From Sphagnum compactum (taxonomy: Eukaryota; Bryophyta; Sphagnopsida; Sphagnales), in assembly GCA_965153455.1 (NCBI GenBank), contig OZ234493.1, positions 8,980,213-9,044,212 on the forward strand: 64,000 nt of DNA, read 5' to 3'. The first letter of the stretch is position 1. Each line of letters begins with the position of its first letter. Both the position numbers and the translations under genes were made by a program. Shown in pieces: positions 51,301 through 62,172 of this stretch. The notes below the pieces were generated by a model. That model saw only the letters and a list, made by a program, of their open reading frames with translations, did not search any database and was not told the origin of the DNA.

Positions 51301-54300
51301 AGGACCTACCAAGGCTTTATGTATTGATTTTTTAAATTCTTAAATTGGTTTTCAAATAAGTAGTTTTCACAAGTTAATAACAAGTGATTATTTTAAGAGT
51401 TGTCTTAAGTCATTTATTAGAATTTTAATAAATTAAGACAAAAACCTTATAAATGGAAACAAATGAAAGGAATTAATAAAATTTTATGAAAATGAACACG
51501 TGTTGTTTTCATTATACTTTTAAAATCTTAGCTCATTCAAAGGCACCTCCAAAAAATTCCAACTTTTTTTTAAAATTAATATTTGTCTCGATCAATCATC
51601 CATTTCAACTTCATTCATGAAGATTTCAAGCATTGGTCTATTTCCATTTTCACCAGATTGATCCATATTTCACACAACACAAAATATGGCAAGTAGAGTG
51701 GAACAAACCTAACAAACATTAAATTATATTAAATCTTGACAAACTCTTTAAAAATGGTATAAGATGAAAACAGACCAACATTTACAAACACTTACAAAAA
51801 CATAAAATCATTCACTTCTCCTTTTCCTTTTCATCATAATGTAATAAAATGTGCAATGGCAATTAAATGTAAGATGATGCAAAAGCAATGCAAATATTAA
51901 ATAAATGTAAATCCTACAAAAGAAAAAAAACCAAATAAAAAACCAAAAAATTAATAACAAGAAACCAATAATTTAAAAAATTAAAAACTAGCCAATAATT
52001 TTATTTTTAAGACCAAAAAAACCAAAAAAAAGACCAATTTGTTTTTTTTTTAAATTCAAACTTGGAGCTTGAAATTAAACTCCAATGTCAAGAGTTGAAC
52101 CTCTTATGATTTAACATTTGCACAAACAAAAAAAAGGGGGGGGGGGGGGACATGTGATATATCAATGAATATAAATAAGAGCCAAGAAAAAAATGTTATG
52201 ATCTCACACCTACACAAGCAAACAAAGGGGGGAGTATATGCCATAGATCAACAAATAGAGCAAGGAGCATAGGTAAGGTACCTAAAGGAGGAGCACTCAC
52301 ATTGTTAGGAAAAAAACACACAAGGGAAATAAAAGCAAATAAATAAATGTGCAAATAAAGCCATAAGTTGAAAAAGAAAAGAAAAATGTTTCAATAACCT
52401 CAATGCGCACAAATCCAGAATCGTTGATCAGGGTTTTAAAGTTAATCCAGCCGTCTCCTTCATTAATGAGAGCGGCGGATTTTATCCTTTTTGGAAGAAG
52501 GTTAGAGCTGGTTGTGCATGGGATGCATAGAGGGGTTGCTGTCTGGCTATGTGGGATGGGATAGCAGGAGGATGGCGGCACAAATGATGGAGAGGAGCGG
52601 CGCTGCATTGATGAGCTGTTGAGGAAAAATGACAGCAGAAAGGTGAAGGATGAAGCTTGTGTGGGAAGCCAACAGAGGAAGAGGAGAGGACGATTTTATA
52701 GAGGAGAGCAAGCTGAAAAGGTGTGGAAGGTAGCGCAATGGGGGTTAGCAGAGCCCAAGGATGCATGGAGAGCCAGACTAGAAGGTCTGATTTTTGAGGA
52801 GAGTGTTAGAACTAAGTAGTTTTTCTGGGATCATTGATGAGCATTGCTTAAGGGAGGAGAAGTTCAGAGAGTAGCAAGAGGCTAAGATGGATGCTGTAGA
52901 TGAGTTTTTGTCTTTAGTTTTGTGTTAGAGATGGAAGACTAGAGCTGCAAATGTTAGATGAGCTCAGAAGAGTCTGGATGTGTAGCCCTATATGTTTATT
53001 TCGTGGAGAGCTTGGCTGAGTTGTTGAAACTTTCCGCTGCGCCAGCGACTTAGCTAAGTAGGATTGTTTGATTTTTTATGAGTGCACTGGAGTGAGGCAG
53101 CTTGCGCTGTCGGGGAATTCTGTAAATTATGAGTAATGAATTTTGATATCTGAAGTTCTGCTTTGCCGAATTGTGAGAGTTGGAGCTGTGTCTTTGGAAA
53201 TCCAGGGAGTGAGACTTTGCATTAGTAATGTGGGCCTATCATTGGGGTTTTGGTAGAACCATGAGACAGAAGCTTTGGACTCAGATTAATGCCATTGTCA
53301 TGCCGTGGGTTTGATAGACGGATACCCATTCACATTCTGTCTGAGTGAGTTAGACAGAGGGGTCGTGTTGCTGTTGGACCCTTCCTTTTTTGGTGACATA
53401 AAGTTTTCCTTCTCCATTAGAGTTGTATGTTAACTACCCTAATTCCTTAAACTTAAAATCCAAAAACATTGGATTCCCTTACAAGCTTTTAAAAGCCTAT
53501 TTAAAAAGTCTTGCTACTTATAGTAGATAATAGATTCTTGAAAACATGCCCTAAGTATCTTCCATTTCCTTGCCTAAATATCAATATTTGAAAAATTATG
53601 AAGTATTCAAGTTTCAAGGTGTTGATCGAATTTCAAAATGTTGATTTTCGCTCCAATTAAAATGATATTTAGTATATCATGATAAATATCACTTGATATG
53701 ATATCCATTGATGTTCCTTGTGTGAACCAACTTAAACCTTTGGTTAATTTTCATAAAAAAAAATTAATACCCACCCAAGATTAGTTCAATCCTTGTTTCA
53801 TGCCTTAGTTTTTGTCAGAAGCCCAAGGCTAGGGTTGCAATAGTTATTCAAGGCATGAAAACAAATCAACATATAATTCACAAAAAAAAAATTCAATGTC
53901 ATAATACATGTGATATACATGTCATGACCCTAACATGTGAGATCACAACCAACCCTAATGTACAAGAAGGGAGATGAGTCAAAATAAACATCATAAGTTT
54001 CAATTACATTTTCACAAATGTGGGATAATGTAAGGAAATGAATATCAACAATATGAAATGAACTCCCACTTTGGGAAAATAAAATCCTACAAATTCTTTT
54101 GAACTTTTGAAAGAAAAATGCATATAACAAACTTTGTCCAAATTGATATTTCTTTAAATTGTTTGAAAAGCCTTAAATTTCTAGATATTTAAAGTGGGCT
54201 TCTATGTTCCATTTGTAAATATTAAATTCAATTTATGCCAAAAGACTGGCCAAAAATCAAACTAATAGTTTAGCTTTTGAACGATCTTTAAAACCAAAGA

Positions 54301-57227
54301 AACATGGGTAAAATGAGGTTTAATTGGAATGTGTGATGGAGTTGGAAATTATATCTTCAAAGGTTATATTTTTTCCTTTCAAAGTTCTTCAATTTAAGTT
54401 TGAATGTAAGAATTATTAATTTACAAATCAAATTAGATTTGGTTCTAGCTAGCTATACATAGCCCAAAATTGATTTTTTTAGTTACTAACACTCCATAAC
54501 CAATAAAAAGTTACAACCTATATCAACTACATGCCTAAACCAAAAAAAAAAAGCAAAACTTGCATACTTGAGGCATGTTTGAAAAGTAACAATTACATTC
54601 TTAATGCAACCCTTCACCTCACATTAGCAAACCCCCAAATTTATTATTAAAAAAATGTATACTTAATTTTTTTAAATCACATTAACAAATTAAAAACCCA
54701 ATTGGAAAAATAAACAGTTATTTTTTAAATTAAAAAAATGAAAAACCAAACCAAACCTTGGATAAAACCAATTTAGGGGCCAATTTCTATTAAATAGGGG
54801 TTGATTCTAATCAAAGGTCAATTCTTGATTCCAAGTTTAGTTTTAAGGAAGATTTTGAGGTTAATTCTTAAATTATTTTTTCAAAAATTTGAACCAACAA
54901 TTCAAGTACCTAAGAACTAGAACATGAATAAAAGGTTTTCACCCACCCAAACAAAGAACCAAACAACATTGGTTGTTTCTCTAGTTGTAGGACACCAAAA
55001 AAAATGTTTATTAAATGTTGACTAATAGAATAAAATGAGAATCACTTGTGCAACTCTTGAAGTACGATATTAAAAAATTAGTGAAATAGATGTAATTATG
55101 GTGGGAAAATGAAGTCACTTTTGTGGGAGGTGAAGGTTGCCACTCAATCAAATAGGTAATGTGATTTGAGTGGGAGAGATGTATGGAATAAGTGTGGAAT
55201 TAATAATAAAAAGGTGTGTGTGAAGATGAAGATTAATGGTAAAATATGACATTTGTAACATGAGTTGCAAGGTTGTATTCTAAGACCAAGGTAGAACAAA
55301 CTATGACCAAACCCTAATGATTAATGTGTATATGAACATGAGAGAAGGATGGCGGAGATTATTAATAGGTTTTTTGCATTGTATTGTGTTCGTGAAATGA
55401 AAAAGTGTCATTTAAAGTAAATATTGAATTTGCAACTAGTGAGAATAGTTGCACTAGAATGGTTACGATAATGGCAACAATGAGTTATTTCTCAATATTT
55501 TAATATAAACTTTTCAAAAAAAATGAGCAAATTTAATTGCATTTATGTTAGAAAAACACATTTTTTTACAACAACAATTTTTTTAAATGGTAGGATTTTT
55601 GGGAGTAAAAATCATTAGGCATGATTGACATTTTTTGTAAAATTTAGACAATATTCATCCCTTTTTTATCTTCATGTAAACATTTGAAACTATTTAAAAA
55701 TCTCAATCTAAAAGTGAGAATGCTTGTGGGAATGCCTCATTTTCCCCCTTTATTTGGGTGACAATGTATCTTTCATCATTCTCATCATGTCATGGGATTG
55801 CTTTTAACCTAATTTGTTGTTTCTTTGAAGTAGTTGATCACAAGTCCAAAGTTAAAAATTGTGACCTTAAGAGATCATGAACTTATGTTAACAAAATAAC
55901 TAATTTTATTATGAGGAGTTCAATTGTGTGTGATATTCTTAAAATATATATATTTTTGAAGGTTGTTACATCATTTTTGGAACAAGGCATAATTTGTAAT
56001 GGAATGCAAAAAATGAATCTACAATTTTATTGCTTTGCAATTCATAATGAATATTTATGGTAAAACCCCAAGTCAAGGTGTTCCCAAAACAAAAGGTGTA
56101 AAACAAGGTCATATTTGAGATTGGCATCACATTTTGGGAATGTCTTTCACATTTGGGCTTTACCAATTGTGGGGACAAAGGCAAAAATTATCATGAATTT
56201 CAACATATGTAATGAAACAATGCAAAAACATTTTGTTAAGATTATAATTAACTTTAAGTCCCCTTTTAAGAGTTGTTACCTGACATTGAATTTTTAATTT
56301 CAAAATATATGTTTTTAAGAAAAATTATGTTAAATTAACATTCACCTAATATTAATAAGTTGGGTGCCATTTAGATTTTGATGTTAATTAATATTCTTGT
56401 TTTGAATCCAATAAATTTTTTTTCATTATTTAATATTAACTTAACATTGGCTTAACATCCAACATGATTAGAACATTTCTAACAATTGAAAAAAAAAAAT
56501 TAAAAATAAAATAAAATATATATATATATATATATATGTACACCAAAATTTGGATAAAATTGCATCATAATGGTGTGGTTTGAAAAGGGGTTTCATCAAT
56601 TGCCAAAGATGTTCATATCTATCCACCGAGAAGGATTTTTATGCCTATTTGTTAGAGGGACTCCATAAGGAGTAGATGTAATAGAGTTATCGACAAAATA
56701 AAGAAAAACAAAACATTAGCACCCCCCCTTGTTTGGTCATAAAAGGGATGATAATTTTAAAAAAACAATGAAAAAAATACATTAGGCTTGAACAAGGATT
56801 AACACCAAATTGGATGATAATTTGAGTTTCATTTTTTATTTTATTTTTCTCGATTGTTTTCAACCAATCATTGTTGTTGTGTATTGCATCTATACATATT
56901 TTCAAACCTTGTGCATTTAATCTTGAATTTCATAAAAAAAATTCATTACTTTGCAGATAACAATGAACACAAGTTGAAAGAAAGGTTGCGATGAGATGAA
57001 AAAAAAGGCTTTAAAAAAAAAAAAAAGGAGAGTCACTTTACAAATAACTCTAATATCCCTTTCAAAATTGCCATTTAAAAATGACCTACATATTTAAGTT
57101 ATGCATAAAGTGCCAAAAATTATGATTTTCAAAATGGGTATTTTTTATATAGTGGCTATGAAATTTCTACAATTTCCTACCAACAAACAAACTACCTAAT
57201 GGTATGTACACATTAGTGAAAGATCTA
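48387..57227. other. Long AT-rich spacer, no gene recognised
   Basis: Nearly 9 kb of mostly AT-rich sequence between INCENP and the minisatellite. The first few hundred bases are presumably INCENP 3' UTR. It includes homopolymer T tracts, a G run near 52136-52149, an AT tract at 56517-56538 and a less AT-rich stretch at 52390-53400. Open frames (for example 50343-50714) show no recognisable domain. Confidence 0.55.
52390..53400. other. Less AT-rich island of unknown nature
   Basis: About 1 kb that stands out from the flanks by higher GC and purine-rich plus-strand composition. Its open frames are short, on both strands, and I cannot match them to any family. It could be an old transposon, a non-coding transcript or a gene remnant. 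Confidence 0.35.
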
Positions 57228-57845
57228 GGCCAACGATTTCTAGGACCCTTGGCTAATTGGGCTTGTCTTATCGGGACAACAATTTCTAGGACCCTGGGCT
57301 TATCGGGCTTGTCTTATGGGGCCAACGATTTCAAGGATCCTTAGCTTATAGGGCTTGTCTTATTGGGCCAACGATTTCTAGGATCCTTAGCTTATAGGGC
57401 TTGTCTTATTGGGCCAACGATTTCTAGGACCCTTGGCTAATTGGGCTTGTCTTATTGGGACAACAATTTCTAGGACCCTAGGCTTATCGGGCTTGTCTTA
57501 TTGGGCCAATGATTTCTAGGACCCTTAGCTCATCGGGCTTGTCTTATTGGGCCAACGATTTCAAGGATCCTTAGCTTATAGGGCTTGTCTAAATTGGGCC
57601 AACGATTTCTACGACCCTTAGCTTATTGGACTTGCCTATAGAGGACCCCAATGGACCACTCAGGAGCCTAAAAATGGGAGCCAAAGTCCTTTGTCTAGAG
57701 TAAGACAGACACCCGATTTCTAGGACCCTTAGCTTATTGGGCTTGTCTTATTGGGCTTGCCTATAGAAGACCCCCATGGACCACTCAGGAGCCTAAAAAT
57801 GGGAGCCCCAGTCCTTTGTCAAGTGAGTGAGTAAGACAGACATCC
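57228..57845. repeat. 45-bp minisatellite with higher-order structure
   Basis: About nine units of 44-47 bp built on CCAACGATTTCTAGGACCC, TTAGCTTATTGGG and CTTGTCTTATTGGG, followed by two copies of a longer module (GGACCACTCAGGAGCC, then AAAATGGGAGCC, then AGTCCTTTGTC). Variant units recur in a partial order: the GGCTAATTGGG type followed by the ACAACAATTTC type appears at 57230 and again about 183 bp later. Confidence 0.85.
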
Positions 57846-57899
57846 CATTAGGCTCACACACACACACACAAAAGACCACTGTGAGCTAAAGAACCCTAG

Positions 57900-58327
57900 G
57901 ATTTGAGGGTCCTAATGTATGGCCTTAGCGCCCTGGATAGGCCCTAAGGCCCTGGATAGGCCCTTCTCCTGGTGCCTTTGTCCTGTACGGGAAAGCCCGC
58001 CTTGCCCGAGCAGAGCAGGAACGATGATGGCTCTTACGCCTCCTTCCTTCCTCCCGCAGCAACTCTTCCGATCACACCAGCCGTGCTGCCGCGAGAAACC
58101 GAGAGATTGGCGAGAGAGAGGGAGAGAGAGAGAGAGAGAGAGATTGGAAGGAGCGCTGTAAATCGTGGCAAGGGAGATGGTAGTTAGTCGTCAATGCAAC
58201 AAGCAGACTTTCTAAAGAGTTTCTACAAACGGTGGAAAAAGTGCAGTTGAGGGACGGGGCACCTGCTGCTGCTGCTGCTGCCGCCCGCCTGGTTGTCTTT
58301 GTAACTGTAAACCCTGGGCGCGCAGCC

Positions 58328-58375
<48 letters not shown>

Positions 58376-59914
58376 GAGATGAAAACTGGAAAGTTGTGAG
58401 ACAAGGCAGTATGACTGACTGACATTATTGTCTCCCCCAAATTTGTAGGATTCTGAAACTTTGAGGTTTTGTGTATGTATTAATGCTCGTCGCCGTACAC
58501 GGATTGGACCTGCGGCGATCTTGAAACCACAACTGTAAGCAGTTTTATCAATTGCTCTCTTCTTCTTTTTCTGGGGTGTCCTTCTTTAATCTGTTGCTGC
58601 TGTGACAATACCTAGTTGGAGATAGATTTGACTTTACATGTTTTGCCTTTTGCCTTTTTCCTCTTCTATATGAGCTAATGAGGAAAGAGGCGCACCTTGA
58701 AGAAGATATAACGTGGAAAAAGAATATATCGCAATGTATCCGTGTTTCTCAGCGTGAAAACGAACGGTATCATCGGTGATTGAAATTTGTGAATTTTCCT
58801 TTGTGCGTGAAGAATATGTGCGCCTGCCTGCTGCTATGACTTTGGCGTTCTCTGCAATGTCCGAAGCTTGCAAAAAACCATTTAAAAACCTAAGCCTAAG
58901 ATATAGGGTATTTTGAGGAGGCAGCTGTGTGTATGACGAATCAAGCATTCACTGTGGGGTTGCAGTTTCGTTGTTAACATGGTTTATTTGCGACCTTTCA
59001 GAAGGAATACAATATTATTCTTTGCCAACAGTTTGCCGACCACACCAGTGCTCCTACACTTCCTTACTTGCAAAAGCTTTTGTGAGTGTTTTACTGCGCG
59101 AATTCGTCCAAGAATTAGGCATCTTTGGGTTATCTGTGTTTTCCCTAGCCAGGTTATCATTTCCTCGAGGTGTTGTTCTGCATGTTGGTTGACAAAGGTT
59201 ATATTTCTTGTTCATTCTGTGCCAGCTCCTCAAATGTATCCTGACATACAAGTTGTGTCTTAGAAGCTTACATATATTTTACATGCTAGTAATGTTCACA
59301 TGACTGGTTGGTAGTTCCTCAACTGAGAGAGTACATAGTGAGATCAGAGATAGTGGGGAGGATCAAAGAGGATGCATGCTATTTATGCGGAGGCGGTGAT
59401 CAATTATGCCTGTAATTATTGGAAGTGGTTGGCTCTGTGCTCTTTCTGACATCCCCCTGTTGCCATCAGGTGCAAAGTCTCTACGGATATCAAGCCAAGG
59501 CACCCACAATCAAATGAGTACCTGCTTCTTCTCCTGCTGCTCCCTCCTAATGCCGAAAAGATTATAACTTGTTTTCCAAGACCATTTTTCTGTATGTTTC
59601 TGACACTATTGTAATCTACCTTACTCTGATCAGATAGCTCCTTGTGGGTGGCATATGCATGTGGTGTGAATTTGATAGGCTGCTTATTATCTGAGCTAAG
59701 TTTGATCAGAATGTTGTCTGGATCTAAAAGCTGAAACTGCAGTTTTTATATACCATGTCTAACACTCCCTGGGTTTCTCACTTTTGTGGCTTTGGAGGGA
59801 GGCCCCTTTGCCATGTAGGTTCAAGAACGTGCCATAGAAGAACTAGGACTCACATTGGAATAGAGCTTCACATTATGCCTTTCTGGTTGCCATGCAGGGA
59901 AGAAAGGGATAGTG
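57900..59914 (+). promoter_or_regulatory. Promoter, 5' UTR and probable 5' UTR intron of the HYL1-like gene
   Basis: This region contains GA tracts at 58109-58144 and 58328-58372 and a CTG run at 58262-58279, resembling the leader composition of the INCENP gene. A donor at about 58532 (AACT then GTAAGC) and the acceptor at 59897 (CCATGCAG) would give a 5' UTR intron of about 1.4 kb. No conserved coding sequence was found between them. Confidence 0.45.
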
Positions 59915-61388
59915 ATGTACAAGAGCCAGCTACAAGAATTTGCCCAGAAAGCTGGGTTCACCCCCCCCCTCTATGAGTTTGTGAAGGAGGGACCGTCGCA
60001 TGAACCTCGGTTCAAATCTATGGTCACTGTGAACTCTGTGACATATGAATCAAATCTTGTATTTCCAAATCTTAAATCAGCTGAGCATGCAGCTGCAAAA
60101 GTGGCCCTCAATGCCCTTTTCCCAGCTTATGGGGTTGCTCCCAGCCCAGTGGTAAGCCGTCTGCTTCTGGAAGTGATGATTGAAGTTCTATGTGCTGTCT
60201 TCTCTAGATGTCTTCCTAGCATAGACCAGGTGCACAAACTAAGATAGCTCTATGCCGTGCATGACTGCAGCATGAATCAGGCTTATGCAAAAATTTATTG
60301 CAAGAATATGCACAGAAAAATGGTGCTCCTTTACCTGTTTACCACACTGCACGTTTAGGAGAGGATCATTCTCCTACATTTACTTCCACTGTGGAAATTG
60401 GTGGAGTAAATTACAGTGGTGGTGGAGCGAAGAATAAGAAAGAGGCTGAAATAAAAGCTGCCCGAACTGCTCTTCTTGCCATTCAGTCCACCCCAGCTTG
60501 TAAGTTTTCAAAATAAAGGGTTGCAGGATTATTGTGTTATGGAAGGAGAACCAGCTATGGAAAAAAAATCTTTATTTGTCTCTCTGCAGTTCAGTTGATT
60601 CAGAAGGTCATGTGCTGCTGCAAGTTAGGACCAGAATTTTCTTACCTTTTGTGTGTTTACTGTTGGGCTCTGGTGTTGGGGGTGAGTGACAGGTGTAGCC
60701 TTGCCTCCTATTGAATTGCCAGCTCCACATTTTCAGGTGGGTTTGGTTTTGTAATTATTTCTTTGGGGACGTATTTCAGTTGGGTGTTGACATCAGAATA
60801 TGATGAAAAGGTGGCTTCTAACTCAGTGTTTTGTGACTGGCATGTCTTGTGAGGCATTGTATGCAGGTTGCAAACCTCATCAAGGGCCACAAGAAGGGGA
60901 GAAAAAGACTCAGGGCAAATCAGCAGTTGTTTGAGGAACCGATAGCTTCTCGGATGAGGGTTACAGAATGTGGCACTCCTCAAGTTCCCCAAGTGGGATC
61001 GACAGAGCTTGTGCAAGAATGGAATGATCACACCAATCAAACCACTGACACCCTGGAAGTATCAAAGCAGGGTGGGCTGGGCAATAGTCAGCTCTCAAGA
61101 GAGGTCCCAAAGGTGTTTGCTGCAGAGATACAAACTGAGACATATGTGCAACAAGGAGTTGAAGGACAGAAGGTTGGTGTTGTAAAAGACCACAACATAT
61201 CCGTGGTGATTCCTGGAATAACACCAATTCAGGGAGCAGCATCACCTAGATTGCCGTCTACACTGACAGCAGCCTCACATATTCCAGAAGATGTACAAAC
61301 TGGTGCTCCAGAGATCAACATTGAGCTTCAAAAGGATTTAGAAGAGGCAATAGCTGCTTCACAGCTGGCCACTTCTGGTACAGCTTAA
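59915..61388 (+). CDS. Double dsRNA-binding-domain protein, HYL1/DRB1 type
   Basis: Exons 59915-60151, 60271-60499, a small exon (60693-60736 or 60590-60606) and 60867-61388 give 343 or 334 aa. The first dsRNA-binding domain covers residues 1-70 (MYKSQLQEFAQK, KEGPSHEPRFKSMV, AEHAAAKVALNAL). A linker HESGLCKNLLQEYAQK leads into the second, about 80-150 (FTSTVEIGGVNYSG, KNKKEAEIKAARTALLAIQS). Wording of the linker and second domain is closest to HYL1, the DCL1 partner in microRNA processing in nuclear dicing bodies, rather than DRB2-DRB5. A basic stretch GHKKGRKRLR follows and could be a nuclear localisation signal. The C-terminal 160 residues are unconserved. A run of eight or nine C near 59960, inside domain 1, is a slippage-prone spot. 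The ATG at 59915 is the first in frame after the acceptor. Confidence 0.88.
60590..60736 (+). other. Two mutually exclusive candidate small exons in the HYL1-like gene
   Basis: Exon 2 ends in phase 1 and exon 4 starts in phase 0, so one linking exon of length 3n+2 is needed. Two fit: 60590-60606 (17 nt, FQLIQK, strong acceptor TTTGTCTCTCTGCAG, donor GTCATG) and 60693-60736 (44 nt, CVALPPIELPAPHFQ, weak acceptor, donor GTGGGT). Using both would create a stop. I favour the 44-nt exon slightly because of its residue composition. Confidence 0.5.
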
Positions 61389-61990
61389 ACAAAGTATCTG
61401 ACAGACTCTTTGGTACATTCTATTGTCCTGTCAATGTTGAGTTAGACATTCTCTCAAGTTGGGTCCATTTCCACAAGCTACCATAGCAGTCCTACGACTA
61501 CTATCTCTCTGAACCCCTCTTGCTCTGTTCAAATTGGGAACATGACCAGAAGGCTCTGGCAATGCGGATTCTCATACACACTGGCATTATGATTTTCTCT
61601 TGTTGTGTATAAAATGTTGGTCAAGTGGTACCACTCCTCCAGTTTTGTCACTCGTTTTGTCAACCAATTCTAGGGTTATGTGAAAGCTGCAGTCTATGGG
61701 CCAAGGGTAGGTAAATATGACATGTGCTGGAACATCTTGTGTGCTTGTAGTCATATACCACATTGCACAGTGCAGGAACCAATCGATTGTCTGCTAAAGG
61801 ATCGAATCAAATATCTGTAGGAGCACTGTGGTTGCCTTCATTAATTTTGTGTCATGACTTGGGTGTGTTTTTTCATTGGGTTATGCAAACGGATTAATGC
61901 TTGTGTGGTGAAGTGTTTTGTACAAGAAATCTTGATATCTTGTACAAGACAATTCTATTTGAGTACATCTTTTGTACTTTAGCAGTAAAA
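61389..61990. other. 3' flank of the HYL1-like gene
   Basis: Probable 3' UTR and downstream flank. No gene, RNA or repeat was recognised. Confidence 0.5.
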
Positions 61991-62172
61991 GTTTTTGGTT
62001 GTTTACACAAAACAAGCTAATGGTTTCTTGCAGGCTTGTGCCCGTAACATATGGATGACGAAAGGTCTACAAGGTTGGTAGAGGTTTTTGGTTGTTTACA
62101 GAAGCAAGCTAATAGTGTTTTGCAAGGCTTGTGCCCATAACATATGAACGATGAAAGGTCTACAAGGTTTGC
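61991..62172. repeat. Two-copy 92-bp tandem repeat
   Basis: Units beginning GTTTTTGGTTGTTTACA at 61991 and 62083 share AAGCAAGCTAATAG-like, AGGCTTGTGCCC, TAACATATG and GAAAGGTCTACAAGGTT, with scattered substitutions. Confidence 0.75.
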
